Assembly (NCBI GenBank): GCA_017432885.1
Contig: JAFRIE010000014.1
Location: 173,336-237,335 of the forward strand
Reading direction: 5' to 3'
From: Erysipelotrichaceae bacterium
GTDB taxonomy: Bacteria; Bacillota_I; Bacilli_A; Erysipelotrichales; Erysipelotrichaceae
Length of the DNA stretch: 64,000 bases
Position numbers and translations under genes: made by a program
Part shown: one piece after another, positions 43,666 through 52,768 of the stretch
Position numbering within the stretch: the first letter of the stretch is position 1
Layout of the letters: every line of letters begins with the position of its first letter
Notes under the pieces: generated by a model
The model's database searches: none
What the model saw: the letters and a program-made list of their open reading frames with translations, nothing else
Told to the model about the DNA's origin: nothing

Positions 43666-45141
43666 ATGAATAGGATCAAAACGGAAATACTCGCAAGAGT
43701 CGTAAAAGACAAGAGAGAAAAACTGAATCTTTCCCAGAACGATCTCGCCGTCAGGACCGGTATTCATCGGGCGATGATTTCAAAGATCGAAAACGGTTCT
43801 CACATGCCTTCGATCACCCAGCTGGAAGATCTGCAGGAGGTTCTTGGCTTCACTTTTGAAGATCTTAGAGAAAAGAAAGAACCTGAAATAAAAAAGACGA
43901 TACAAAGCAAAAAGATCGCCGTTGCCGGAACCGGATATGTAGGCATGTCGATCGCCGTCCTTCTTGCCCAGCACAACCGGGTCAGAGCAGTCGATATTAT
44001 CGAAGAAAAAGTCCGGCTGATCAACGAACATCGTTCTCCGATCCAGGACGACTATCTGGAAGACTATCTGGCCAACCGAGAACTCGATCTGGAAGCAACC
44101 CTGGATGGAAAATATGCCTACGAAGATGCCGATTATGTCGTCGTGGCCGCACCAACCAACTACGATCCGCAGAAAAACTACTTCGATACCAGTGCGGTAG
44201 AAGCGGTCATCGATCTGGTCAGACAGTACAATAAGAAAGCCTATATCATCATCAAGTCGACGATTCCCGTGGGCTACACAGAAAGGATCCGAAAAGAAAG
44301 GAAGGATGAACGTATCCTGTTTTCTCCGGAATTCTTACGGGAATCCAAAGCATTGTACGACAACCTCTATCCTTCCCGGATCATCGTCGGTACGGATCTG
44401 AAAAAACAGGAAAATGTGAAAGCCGCAAATGAATTCGCCGTATTACTGAAACAGGGAGCACTTAAAGAAGAAATCAAGACTCTGATCATCGGCATGACCG
44501 AAGCCGAAGCGGTAAAACTGTTTGCGAATACTTATCTGGCCTTAAGAGTTTCTTATTTCAACGAACTGGACACCTATGCGGAAACCAAAGGCCTCGATAC
44601 CAAATCTATTATCGACGGCGTCTGTCTGGATCCAAGAATCGGTTCCCATTACAACAATCCTTCTTTCGGCTACGGCGGCTACTGTCTGCCGAAAGATACC
44701 AAGCAGCTGCTGGCCAACTTCGCGGATGTCCCGGAAAATCTGATTGAAGCGATCGTGGAATCCAACCGGACCAGAAAAGACTTTATTGCCGATCGTGTTC
44801 TGGATATGGCCGGAACCTACGGCAATTCCGCACAATATGATAGAAACAAGGAACAGAAGACCGTCATCGGCGTTTACCGGCTGACGATGAAATCCAATTC
44901 CGACAACTTCCGGCAATCATCCATCCAAGGAGTTATGAAAAGGATCAAGGCCAAAGGTGCCGAGGTCATCATTTATGAACCGACTCTAGCGGATGGCAAT
45001 ACCTTCTTCGGTTCCAGGATCGTCAACAATCTGAACAAGTTCAAGAAACTCTCTCAGACGATCATTGCCAACCGTTTTGACAGTTGTCTGGAAGATGTAA
45101 AAGACAAAGTTTACACACGTGATCTGTATCAGCGGGATTAG
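43666..45141 (+). CDS. ugd: XRE helix-turn-helix/UDP-glucose 6-dehydrogenase fusion
   Basis: A 491-residue fusion. Residues 12-66 are a canonical XRE HTH ([20 protein letters not shown], then [20 protein letters not shown]). Residues about 82-491 are a complete short-form UDP-glucose dehydrogenase: [20 protein letters not shown] (NAD), [26 protein letters not shown] and [15 protein letters not shown] with catalytic Cys340. The ATG at 43666 has GAGG 8 bases upstream; a TTG six bases earlier is too close to it. It oxidises UDP-glucose to UDP-glucuronate and may bind DNA, perhaps the two dyads upstream. Family Ugd normally starts at the residue-82 equivalent. Confidence 0.93.
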   Translation: MNRIKTEILARVVKDKREKLNLSQNDLAVRTGIHRAMISKIENGSHMPSITQLEDLQEVLGFTFEDLREKKEPEIKKTIQSKKIAVAGTGYVGMSIAVLLAQHNRVRAVDIIEEKVRLINEHRSPIQDDYLEDYLANRELDLEATLDGKYAYEDADYVVVAAPTNYDPQKNYFDTSAVEAVIDLVRQYNKKAYIIIKSTIPVGYTERIRKERKDERILFSPEFLRESKALYDNLYPSRIIVGTDLKKQENVKAANEFAVLLKQGALKEEIKTLIIGMTEAEAVKLFANTYLALRVSYFNELDTYAETKGLDTKSIIDGVCLDPRIGSHYNNPSFGYGGYCLPKDTKQLLANFADVPENLIEAIVESNRTRKDFIADRVLDMAGTYGNSAQYDRNKEQKTVIGVYRLTMKSNSDNFRQSSIQGVMKRIKAKGAEVIIYEPTLADGNTFFGSRIVNNLNKFKKLSQTIIANRFDSCLEDVKDKVYTRDLYQRD

Positions 45142-45163
45142 CTGTAATAAAGGAAAAAGAATA

Positions 45164-45847
45164 ATGAAAAAGAAAAGAATCAAATTCTACGCTTCCCTGT
45201 GGGCTCTTGATCCCTGGGACATTCAGGACTACGTCAAGGCTTTTGAGGAGACCGGAACCGATGGTCTGCACTTCGATATCATGGACGGCCATTATGTACC
45301 GAATTTAGCTATGGGAACAGATGAAGCGACACTCTGGCATTCTCTGACAGATATTCCTCTGGACTTTCACATTGCTGCCTATAATCCGGAACAGCTGCTG
45401 GAATACTACGAACTTAAAGAGAACGACACGGTATCGTTTCATCCTGAAACCTGCAGACATCCCTACCGTCTGCTGCAGGATCTAAAGAAAAAAGGCGTAA
45501 AGCCCGGCTATGCATTAAGCCCAAGCGTTTCCCTGGAATGGGTCAGAGAAGCCTTACCGGTTATTGAACATATCGATTTTCTGACGATCAATCCCGGTTT
45601 CTTCGGTATGCCGATGGTACCGAATGCCATTGAGAGACTGGAAAGACTCAGGAAAATCTGCGATGAAGCAGACCATCCTATCGAGATCGTCTGTGACGGC
45701 AGTATTATCCCTGAACATGGAAAACTCTATGTCGCAGCCGGTGCCGACGGTCTGGTTGCCGGGCCTTCAACACTGGAAAAAGAAGGTCCTTGTGCCTATG
45801 CCCGCCGGATGAAAGAATATTGCGAAGAAGTAGGCATCGAACATTGA
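45164..45847 (+). CDS. Ribulose-phosphate 3-epimerase family protein
   Basis: A 227-residue TIM-barrel protein. FYASLWALDPWDIQDYVKAF, LHFDIMDGHYVPNLAMG (metal-binding HFDxMDG), DFHIAAYNPEQL, LTINPGFFGMPM and VCDGSI match the Rpe/AlsE family. It starts at 45164 with AAGGA 9 bases upstream. The earlier frame adds 15 residues within the intergenic leader. It lies 22 bases after the dehydrogenase and probably shares its transcript. Substrate could be a pentose or hexulose phosphate. Confidence 0.85.
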   Translation: MKKKRIKFYASLWALDPWDIQDYVKAFEETGTDGLHFDIMDGHYVPNLAMGTDEATLWHSLTDIPLDFHIAAYNPEQLLEYYELKENDTVSFHPETCRHPYRLLQDLKKKGVKPGYALSPSVSLEWVREALPVIEHIDFLTINPGFFGMPMVPNAIERLERLRKICDEADHPIEIVCDGSIIPEHGKLYVAAGADGLVAGPSTLEKEGPCAYARRMKEYCEEVGIEH

Positions 45848-45889
45848 ATTCATAATAACGGATCATAAATCCAAGCCGCAAAACCACAA

Positions 45890-45918
45890 AAAAGACCGTA
45901 ATACTTGAACGGTCTTTT
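45890..45918. terminator. Bidirectional terminator
   Basis: Stem AAAAGACCGT/ACGGTCTTTT (45890-45899 and 45909-45918), 9-base loop. A-rich and T-rich flanks serve both directions, ending the plus-strand epimerase transcript and the minus-strand transaldolase transcript. Confidence 0.85.
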
Positions 45919-45929
45919 AATCTATTTTA

Positions 45930-46607
45930 TTACAGGTTCGCCATGGTCTTGCCTTGACCGACAGCTTTTTCAAAATCATTCGTAAATTTGTCAACGGCCG
46001 CCTTTATCGCTGCACTGGCTGTAAAGTTGTCAATGATAGCCGGTCCGCAGGTAGCACTGTCGATTCCATAGGCACATAGTTCCAGCACCTGCTGGGAGTT
46101 TTTAAAGGAAGCGGCCATGATCTTGGCATCATAGGCATTGCTGTCGATAATATCCTGAATAGTCTTGACGACTTGAACACCGTCGTAGCCCATATTGTCA
46201 ATACGGTCGACATATGGAGCGACATATTCGGCTCCGGATTCAAAAGCCAGATAAGCCTGTAACGGCGTATAAACAGCAGTTCCGGTAACGCGGTATCCTT
46301 CTTTTGAGAGTGCCTTCATGGCCTTGAAACCTTCCGGCATGCACGGGATTTTAATCAGCGTGTTTTCTCCCAGTTCCTGAACGATCCGGTGTCCGTCAGC
46401 AATAATGCCCTGCGCATCCGTCGCAATTGTCTGAACATGAAAATCTCTTTCCGTTCCATAAAGAGTCCGGATCTGTTTTAACAGTGTCCAGGGATCGCTG
46501 CCGTATTTTGCCAGAATAGACGGATTCGTCGAACCTCCGCTGATCGGATAAAGATCCATCAGACGCCTGATCTCTTCAATGTTTGCATCATCAATTAATA
46601 ATTTCAC
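45930..46607 (-). CDS. Transaldolase/fructose-6-phosphate aldolase family
   Basis: A 225-residue small-type transaldolase. GSTNPSILAKYG, HVQTIATDAQGIIADGHRIV, LIKIPCMPEGFKAMKAL (Schiff-base Lys), TGTAVYTPLQAYLAFESGAE and MAASFKNSQQVLEL follow the family. It begins at a GTG with GGAGGG 9 bases upstream. Whether it is transaldolase or an aldolase cannot be told. It ends at the shared terminator. Confidence 0.88.
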   Translation of the reverse strand: MKLLIDDANIEEIRRLMDLYPISGGSTNPSILAKYGSDPWTLLKQIRTLYGTERDFHVQTIATDAQGIIADGHRIVQELGENTLIKIPCMPEGFKAMKALSKEGYRVTGTAVYTPLQAYLAFESGAEYVAPYVDRIDNMGYDGVQVVKTIQDIIDSNAYDAKIMAASFKNSQQVLELCAYGIDSATCGPAIIDNFTASAAIKAAVDKFTNDFEKAVGQGKTMANL

Positions 46608-46623
46608 TGTAATCTGCCCTCCA

Positions 46624-47631
46624 TCAGTAATTTATTTCATTCTTCTTGTCTCTGTTCATCAGCTCTGCAACCGCTTCTTTCGGATCGGCTCCTTCGTTGA
46701 TGACCGCATTGACCGTTACCGTAATCGGCATCTCGACATCATAGACCTTCATCAGTTTCATGGCTGCAGGCAAGGCATTGATTCCTTCCACGACCATCCC
46801 GACTTCCTTGACCGCATCCTCCGGTTTTCTCCCCTGTCCGATCAGCATTCCACAACGGTTGTTCCGCGAATGCATTGAAGTTGCCGTAACGATCAGATCC
46901 CCGACACCTGCCAGTCCGGCAAACGTCTCCTGCTTTGCGCCCATCTTCTTGCCCAGTCTGGTCATTTCCGCCAGCCCTCTGGTTATAATGGCTGCTTTGG
47001 CATTGTCCCCATATCCAAGACCTGCAGAAATACCGGAAGCCAGAGCCATGATATTCTTCAAGGCTCCGCAAAGCTCGATACCCAGCACATCGTCGTTGGT
47101 ATAGACTCTCATACAGGTATTCATAAAGACATCCTGTACGGTCTTCGCGGCATTTAGATCGCTGCAGGCAGATACGATCGTCGTCGGCAGATCCAGTGCT
47201 ACTTCTTCCGCATGGGTCGGTCCGGAAAGCGCTACGATCTTCACATTCCGGTGTTTACCGTCGTTCAGTTCATCAGCGATGACCTGTGACATCGTAAAAA
47301 GCGTTTCCGCTTCAATGCCTTTCGCTACATCTACTACGATCTGCCCGTCTGGAATATAGTCTCTGGCTGATCTGACGGTATTTCGAACATACACGGAAGG
47401 CACGGCAAACAGCAGGATCTCCTTGTCGTTACATACTTCGGCAATGTTTTTGGTGAAACGGATCGATTCCGGGATGACCATGCCCGGTAGATTTTTGTGT
47501 TTTCTGTTTTGAGAAAGCTCATCGATCTCGTGGCCGAGAGCGGACCATACGGTCACATCATAGTTGTCATTTGCCAGCATTCTTGCAAGAGCCATTCCCC
47601 AGGTTCCGGCACCCAATACACCGATATTCAT
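46624..47631 (-). CDS. gpsA: Glycerol-3-phosphate dehydrogenase [NAD(P)+]
   Basis: A 335-residue GpsA. IGVLGAGTWGMALARMLAND (NAD(P)-binding), VDVAKGIEAETL, SGPTHAEEVALDLPT, CGALKNIMALASGISAGLGY (substrate Lys) and GLAGVGDLIVTATSMHSRNN are diagnostic. It makes sn-glycerol-3-phosphate for phospholipid and, in this strain, possibly for the CDP-glycerol-type decoration. It is coupled to the aminotransferase gene (ATGA) with AAGGAGA upstream. Confidence 0.95.
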   Translation of the reverse strand: MNIGVLGAGTWGMALARMLANDNYDVTVWSALGHEIDELSQNRKHKNLPGMVIPESIRFTKNIAEVCNDKEILLFAVPSVYVRNTVRSARDYIPDGQIVVDVAKGIEAETLFTMSQVIADELNDGKHRNVKIVALSGPTHAEEVALDLPTTIVSACSDLNAAKTVQDVFMNTCMRVYTNDDVLGIELCGALKNIMALASGISAGLGYGDNAKAAIITRGLAEMTRLGKKMGAKQETFAGLAGVGDLIVTATSMHSRNNRCGMLIGQGRKPEDAVKEVGMVVEGINALPAAMKLMKVYDVEMPITVTVNAVINEGADPKEAVAELMNRDKKNEINY

Positions 47632-48812
47632 TCTATAAGATCTCCTTGTCTGTATTTCAAAAGATAGTGTTCCAGTTTTTCAATAGCCAGTTTTATTTCC
47701 TGAAGCGAATAGGCATAGGAAATACGCACATAGCCTTCCCCGGCATCGCCAAAAGCGTTTCCCGGAACCAGCGCCAGATTTTCTTCTTCCAGCAGCGTTT
47801 CACAGAAAGTTTCACTGGAAAGACCGGTACAGGCGATAGACGGAAAAACATAGAAAGCGCCTTTTGGCATATGTGTTCTCAAGCCGATACGGTTGAGTTC
47901 CTTGACGATGTAGTTTCTTCTCTGTTTAAAACTTTCGAACATCTCTTCAATATCATGATCACCGTAGTTTACCGCTTCAATTGCCGCATACTGGCTAGGC
48001 GTTGTCGCACACATGATCGTATACTGATGGATCTTGTTGCACATGGAAATGATATCCTTATGTGCCAGTATATAACCGACACGGTAACCGGTCATAGAAT
48101 AGGCTTTAGAAAAACCGTTAATGACGATGACTCTGTCTTTGATCTCTTCAAACTGTGCTATACTGCAATGTTTCTGTTCATAAGTCAGTTCGGCATAAAT
48201 CTCGTCCGTAATCGCAAAAATACTGTTTTCTTTGATGATCGGAACGATCTTTTCGTAGTCTTCATAATTCATAATGCCGCCTGTCGGATTTCCCGGGAAG
48301 TTGAGTATTACAGCCTTTGTTTTAGTGCTGAGAGCCTTTTCAAAAGCTTCCGGAGTGAGTTTAAACTCGTCTTTTTCTTCCAATGGAACTTCTACGACAA
48401 CCCCTCCGGCCATTTCGATGATTGCCGCATAGGCGACATAGGCCGGTGTCGGAAGAATCACTTCATCACCGGGTTTGATCAGGGTTCTTAGAATGATATC
48501 GATCGCTTCAGAACCTCCAACCGTAATGATGACGTTCTCTTCCGCATCATAATCCACTGAAAAACGACGTTTATAATAATCGCAGACGCCTTCTCTCAAC
48601 TGCAGAAGACCTTTGTTTCCGGTATAGAAAGTCCTACCTTTTTCGATTGCGTGGATCGCCGCTTCACGGATATGCCACGGAGTAATAAAATCCGGTTCAC
48701 CGACACCTAAAGAAACCACGCCCTTCTTTGTACTGGCAATATCAAAAAACTTGCGTATCCCGCTGGGTTTGATATAACGGATCGTCTGATTGATTTCTTC
48801 ATCGAATATCAT
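47628..48812 (-). CDS. Class I/II aminotransferase (PatA/AspC-like)
   Basis: A 394-residue fold I PLP enzyme. SLGVGEPDFITPWHIREAAI, VGGSEAIDIILRTL, NFPGNPTGGIMNYEDYEK, TDEIYAELTYEQKHCSIAQF and INGFSKAYSMTGYRVGYILA (PLP Lys in SKAYSMTG) are clear. It overlaps the Lrp-family gene, a common pairing in which the regulator controls amino-acid transamination. Substrate probably an aromatic, alanine-type or N-acetyl-diaminopimelate amino acid. Confidence 0.9.
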   Translation of the reverse strand: MIFDEEINQTIRYIKPSGIRKFFDIASTKKGVVSLGVGEPDFITPWHIREAAIHAIEKGRTFYTGNKGLLQLREGVCDYYKRRFSVDYDAEENVIITVGGSEAIDIILRTLIKPGDEVILPTPAYVAYAAIIEMAGGVVVEVPLEEKDEFKLTPEAFEKALSTKTKAVILNFPGNPTGGIMNYEDYEKIVPIIKENSIFAITDEIYAELTYEQKHCSIAQFEEIKDRVIVINGFSKAYSMTGYRVGYILAHKDIISMCNKIHQYTIMCATTPSQYAAIEAVNYGDHDIEEMFESFKQRRNYIVKELNRIGLRTHMPKGAFYVFPSIACTGLSSETFCETLLEEENLALVPGNAFGDAGEGYVRISYAYSLQEIKLAIEKLEHYLLKYRQGDLIE

Positions 48813-49291
48813 GGCGTCACCAGCAGCCTTTCCCCGTCTTCTCTCATATCGTCAAGATCGACGCCGCTGATCTTGTATTCTTTCAGAATAAACATCGTCT
48901 CCGTACCGTTTACACCTTCGGTCGGAGCCAGCTTATGGGCTACAAAGCTGCTGACTTCCCGCATTGTTCTGCCATTGACCTGCAGCATGAATTCGGCTTT
49001 TCCACTGATCAGATACAGTGATTCAACTTCCGGATATCTGGCGATCTTTCTGGCGATCTTGTCATAACCCGATTCTCTTTCCGGAACACAGTTGACAAAA
49101 ATAATGGCCTTCGTGATTTCCTGATCGGCTTTCTCCCAGTTGACAATGGTATGATAACCCGCGATGACATGGTCCTCCTCCAGCTGCCTAAGCTGTTCAC
49201 TGACTTGCATTTCTTCCTCGCCCAATAAAGCAGCGAGATCTTTTGTTTCATAACGTGCATTTTTCTCTATCAGTCTCAGCAATTCTTTCAT
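48809..49291 (-). CDS. Lrp/AsnC-family transcriptional regulator
   Basis: A 160-residue regulator. The winged HTH is residues 4-55 (KDLAALLGEEEMQVSEQLRQ), and the C-terminal RAM domain follows (IIFVNCVPERESGYDKIARK, VESLYLISGKAEFMLQV). I prefer Met3 (49291), with GGAG at 7-base spacing. A TATAAT box at 49324-49329 gives a leader of about 25-30 nt. It is the first gene of the transcript aminotransferase-gpsA-transaldolase. Confidence 0.88.
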   Translation of the reverse strand: MKELLRLIEKNARYETKDLAALLGEEEMQVSEQLRQLEEDHVIAGYHTIVNWEKADQEITKAIIFVNCVPERESGYDKIARKIARYPEVESLYLISGKAEFMLQVNGRTMREVSSFVAHKLAPTEGVNGTETMFILKEYKISGVDLDDMREDGERLLVTP

Positions 49292-49323
49292 AAGCATTCT
49301 CCCGATTTGATTTATTAAACTCT

Positions 49324-49329
49324 ATTATA
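49324..49329 (-). promoter_or_regulatory. -10 of the Lrp-family operon
   Basis: Minus-strand TATAAT with TG directly upstream, about 30 bases before the start. The -35 region falls inside the gdhA terminator hairpin (49331-49368). The leader holds a normal Shine-Dalgarno. Confidence 0.55.
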
Positions 49330-49330
49330 C

Positions 49331-49368
49331 ATAAAAAACGCTTCCCGTATCTTAGTGAAGCGTTTTCT
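49331..49368 (-). terminator. gdhA terminator
   Basis: Stem AAAACGCTTC/GAAGCGTTTT (49335-49344 and 49357-49366) with a 12-base loop, T-rich on the minus strand, 17 bases after the gdhA stop. Confidence 0.85.
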
Positions 49369-49385
49369 TCGTTCAGTCTTCCGTT

Positions 49386-50735
49386 CTAGAAAATCCCCTG
49401 TTCATACATTGCCTGAGCGACTTTCTTGAAGCCCGCGATATTCGCACCGGCGACCAGATCATAGCCAAGTCCGTATTCCTGAGCAGCTTTCTTGGAATCT
49501 TTATAGATATTCTTCATCATCAGTTTCAGCAGTTCATCCACTTCCTCTTCACTCCAGGAAAGTCTTTGCGAGTTCTGAGACATTTCCAACGCTGAAACAC
49601 CCACTCCTCCGGCATTGACCGCCTTGGATGGAGCGACGATGATATCGCTGTTTCTCAGCAACTGCAGAGCCTCATTCGTCGTCGGCATGTTTGCGACTTC
49701 GATATAGTATTTTACGCCTGAAGCAAGTATTTTTTCCGCCTCTTTCAACGTTACGTCATTCTGTATGGCCGCAGGCATGTAGATATCGACATCTTTTACG
49801 CCCCAGAACTTTTCGTTCGCCACAAACGCACAGCCGAAACGTTCTGCGTATGGCTTGCAGTGCAACGGATCATCTCTGCGCATCTTTGTAATGAAATCGA
49901 TCTTTTCCGCTGTAACGATGCCTTCTTCGTCGTGTATATAGCCGTCCGGTCCAGACATATATGTCACCTTGGCACCCAGTTCAGCCGCTTTCTTAATAAT
50001 TCCCCATGCCACATTGCCGTAACCTGAAACACCGATCTTTTTTCCCTGCAGCGTATCGTTATGATCCTTCAGTACTTCGTTCAGATAATAGATCGCTCCG
50101 TAACCTGTCGCTTCCGGACGGATCAAGGAACCGCCATAGCTTAAACCTTTGCCGGTCAATACACCGTTCTGATAGTCTCCCCTAAGTCTTCTGTACTGTC
50201 CGAAAAGATAACCGATCTCCTTCCCACTGACTCCGATGTCACCCGCAGGAACATCTTGGTCAGGACCGATGTAACGGTATAAAGCCGTCATATACGACTG
50301 ACAGAAACGCATGATTTCACCTTCCGACTTTCCTGCCGGATCGAAATCGGAACCGCCCTTCCCTCCGCCGATCGGCAGTCCGGTCAAGGCATTCTTATAG
50401 GTCTGCTCAAAAGCCAGGAATTTCATGATGCTTTCGTTGACATTCTTCTGAAAACGGAGACCTCCCTTATAAGGCCCGATCGCCCCGTTGAACTGACAGC
50501 GATAGCCGACATTGGTATGTGGTCTGCCGGCATCATCTGTCCATACGACCCGAAAAGAAAACATCCGTTCCGGTTCTACCATTCTTTCCAGAATGCCGGC
50601 TTCTTCGTATTCCGGATGCCTATCTAATACGCAGGAAACAGAAGAAAGAACTTCCTCCACCGTCTGTACGAATTCTTTCTGATCTCGATACTTCTCTTTT
50701 ACTTCTTCGATCACTTTTTCAACGTAAGCGTTCAT
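49386..50735 (-). CDS. gdhA: Glutamate dehydrogenase (hexameric, NADP-type)
   Basis: A 449-residue enzyme. YKGGLRFQKNVNESIMKFLA, GLPIGGGKGGSDFDPAGKSE (catalytic Lys region), DQDVPAGDIGVSGKEIGYLF, VSGYGNVAWGIIKKA (coenzyme domain) and MPTTNEALQLL are canonical. Length fits NADP-dependent bacterial GdhA. AAAGGAC precedes the ATG. A TTGTTA/GATAAA promoter with 17-base spacing can be drawn upstream. Cofactor choice is from the family. Confidence 0.95.
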   Translation of the reverse strand: MNAYVEKVIEEVKEKYRDQKEFVQTVEEVLSSVSCVLDRHPEYEEAGILERMVEPERMFSFRVVWTDDAGRPHTNVGYRCQFNGAIGPYKGGLRFQKNVNESIMKFLAFEQTYKNALTGLPIGGGKGGSDFDPAGKSEGEIMRFCQSYMTALYRYIGPDQDVPAGDIGVSGKEIGYLFGQYRRLRGDYQNGVLTGKGLSYGGSLIRPEATGYGAIYYLNEVLKDHNDTLQGKKIGVSGYGNVAWGIIKKAAELGAKVTYMSGPDGYIHDEEGIVTAEKIDFITKMRRDDPLHCKPYAERFGCAFVANEKFWGVKDVDIYMPAAIQNDVTLKEAEKILASGVKYYIEVANMPTTNEALQLLRNSDIIVAPSKAVNAGGVGVSALEMSQNSQRLSWSEEEVDELLKLMMKNIYKDSKKAAQEYGLGYDLVAGANIAGFKKVAQAMYEQGIF

Positions 50736-50790
50736 AATGGCTTGTCCTTTCTATTCACTTTTATCCGAATAAGTCACATCAATAACAAAA

Positions 50791-50807
50791 CGGATTTCCG
50801 GAATCCG
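50791..50807 (-). terminator. Weak hairpin between the small gene and gdhA
   Basis: CGGATT/AATCCG (6 bp) around a 5-base loop, followed on the minus strand by TTTTG. It lies 15 bases after the small-gene stop and upstream of the gdhA promoter. A short stem, so only a possible terminator. Confidence 0.4.
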
Positions 50808-50821
50808 GTGTTGGTTATATT

Positions 50822-50995
50822 CTAGTTTCTTCGCTGTCCTTTACGAATCGATTCCTGGAGTTGGCGCTGAAATTCTCTTTCTTTCTGCTGCTGCCTATTC
50901 CTTTTATCGACATCATCTGTTATTTCGATAAACATTTTGCCAAAAACCTGGATGACAACGACTACCATCGCCAGTAAACACAGAATCACTATCAT
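50822..50995 (-). CDS. 57-residue membrane protein
   Basis: An ORF of 57 codons: a hydrophobic N-terminal helix (MIVILCLLAMVVVVIQVF), then DDVDKRNRQQQKEREFQRQL and a basic C-terminus (SIRKGQRRN). AGAGG lies 8 bases before the ATG. The upstream ATG in the leader hits a stop after two codons. It fills most of the gap between gdhA and the glycerate kinase gene. Shape (one helix plus a charged cytoplasmic tail) is like many small membrane regulators; no family recognised. Confidence 0.6.
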   Translation of the reverse strand: MIVILCLLAMVVVVIQVFGKMFIEITDDVDKRNRQQQKEREFQRQLQESIRKGQRRN

Positions 50996-51030
50996 AGCAT
51001 TTACCTCTATCTTCAGTTTAGCACACGCAT

Positions 51031-52254
51031 CTATGAAGGAAAAGAAATCAAAGCGATCGTAATGTCGTTGACATTGGTTCCGGTAGGCCCGGTTTTTATT
51101 AATGCATCGATCTTCTCTAACGCATGATAGGAATCGTTGTTTTTCAGCGTTTCCGCAAGGCTGATTCCTTTTTCCCGCAGTCTCGTCAGGGTATTTCCAT
51201 CCACATACGCTCCTGCGGCATCCGTTGGACCGTCCGTGCCATCAGAACCAAGAGACATGATCAGAACATTATCCAGACCGGAAAGATGTTCCGCCTGTGA
51301 TAGAACCAGTTCCTGGTTCCTGCCTCCCAGTCCCTTCCCTTTGACTTTCACAGTCGTTTCTCCTCCCATGATCAGAGCGATCTTCTCTTTATCGGAGAGA
51401 TGTTTCCGGACATTCTGATACAACAGATCTCCGGCATCTTTTGCTTCGCAGTCGATCCCGTCATCGATCAGAATGGCTTTATAAGCAAGTTTTTCCGCTT
51501 CTTTCATCGCGTTCCGGCAAAGGATCTTGACTGAACCGATTATGATGTTGTCACAGTTGTCAACTTTGATATTCTCGCTTCCGATAATCAGATCCAACGT
51601 TTCTTCCCGGATATTCAACTGATATTTCTCAATGATCTGTAATGCATCTTTTCCATCACTGGAATCATCGGCAGTCGGACCCGATCCGATAATGTCCAGA
51701 CGATCGGAAAGAACATCGCTTAGAATAATGGAACAAACCTTTGCCGGCTTACAAAGCCTGGCAAACCTGCCCCCTTTAACCATTGACAGTTTTTTTCTGA
51801 TCGTATTGATTTCGGTAATGTTCAGTCCCTTCTTCAGCATCTGATCAGAAATGTCCTGCAGTTCTTCCAGAGACACAAGCGGTTTTTCAAACAAGGCGCT
51901 GGCACCGCCGGACAAGAGGAACAGGACCGTATCTTCTTTCTTCAGATGGGAGCACATTTTAATAACCTCCGCTGTCGCTTTTAAAGAATTCCCGTCCAGA
52001 ACCGGATGGCCCGCTTCGTAGGTTTCCACTTTGTCGATCCTGCCAGGAATATGGCCATACTTGCTGATAACGATGCCTCTTTTGATCGATACCATTTCAC
52101 ATGCCGCCCTGGCCATCTGAAAAGCGGCCTTGCCTACCGCAACCAGATAGATATTCCCTGTCAGTTTTTTCTGTCCTAAAGCCTCTTTTACTGCTCTGTC
52201 GGGCAGACAGCTTTCAATTGCCTTCAGACAGATCTTTTCTGCATCACTTAACAT
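51031..52254 (-). CDS. Glycerate 2-kinase, MOFRL/GckA type
   Basis: A 407-residue enzyme. YLVAVGKAAFQMARAACEMV, YEAGHPVLDGNSLKATAEVI, LLSGGASALFEKPLVSLEEL and the MOFRL end (GGETTVKVKGKGLGGRNQEL, then SLGSDGTDGPTDAAGAYVDG) identify the family. It phosphorylates D-glycerate to 2-phosphoglycerate. The start at 52254 follows the lipoprotein stop overlap; the longer frame adds 11 codons inside that gene. It ends the operon of oxidoreductases upstream. Confidence 0.9.
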   Translation of the reverse strand: MLSDAEKICLKAIESCLPDRAVKEALGQKKLTGNIYLVAVGKAAFQMARAACEMVSIKRGIVISKYGHIPGRIDKVETYEAGHPVLDGNSLKATAEVIKMCSHLKKEDTVLFLLSGGASALFEKPLVSLEELQDISDQMLKKGLNITEINTIRKKLSMVKGGRFARLCKPAKVCSIILSDVLSDRLDIIGSGPTADDSSDGKDALQIIEKYQLNIREETLDLIIGSENIKVDNCDNIIIGSVKILCRNAMKEAEKLAYKAILIDDGIDCEAKDAGDLLYQNVRKHLSDKEKIALIMGGETTVKVKGKGLGGRNQELVLSQAEHLSGLDNVLIMSLGSDGTDGPTDAAGAYVDGNTLTRLREKGISLAETLKNNDSYHALEKIDALIKTGPTGTNVNDITIALISFPS

Positions 52255-52768
52255 AGATTTCAATACTCTCCAGTTCATCCTGGTCAATATTCAGCATATC
52301 TCCTTTTAAAAGGACAGCATTATCCTTTCCATCCACTTTCTTGCCAAACAGACAGGCTTTTCCGTTCCGTTCCACATATTCTCCATGAAAAACCTCACAG
52401 TTTTCCCTGATACTGGAACTTAACGGAATTCCGTCGATTTGGTATGATTCCATCGGAAAATCATCCAGATAATACTTGAGGCGGGTAACGATGGCTTTTT
52501 CGGAGGACATGGTCTTCTTGCCGTAATTGCAGATATCCGCTTTAGCAAAAGGCATGTCAAAGAAATACAGATCAATATCCTCGACTGTTTCCTGTGCTTC
52601 CAGTTCATCCTTCCTGTCCAGATAGAACGTCAATTCCAGAAACGCTACATCATCATAACCTACCGAAAGAGTATAGTTATTAAAAGAAAAGATATAGTAA
52701 TCTTCTCTTTTTACACTGTGACAGGCGCTTATCAGAATAAGCAGTAGAAACACAAGGAGCTTTTTCAT
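52244..52768 (-). CDS. Hypothetical lipoprotein
   Basis: A 174-residue protein. The N-terminus (MKKLLVFLLLILISACHSVK) is a lipoprotein signal with lipobox ISAC, so it should be anchored at the outer leaflet. The rest is polar with several aromatic residues and no family I recognise. It sits between the DUF1667 gene (ATGA overlap) and the glycerate kinase gene. Function unknown; the conserved operon position, if found elsewhere, would point to a link with glycerol or glycerate handling. Confidence 0.7.
   Translation of the reverse strand: MKKLLVFLLLILISACHSVKREDYYIFSFNNYTLSVGYDDVAFLELTFYLDRKDELEAQETVEDIDLYFFDMPFAKADICNYGKKTMSSEKAIVTRLKYYLDDFPMESYQIDGIPLSSSIRENCEVFHGEYVERNGKACLFGKKVDGKDNAVLLKGDMLNIDQDELESIEIYVK

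Noticed and set aside
47571..48491. A 306-codon frame antisense to the aminotransferase
   Set aside because: Opposite an intact PLP enzyme with all motifs; no initiation signals.
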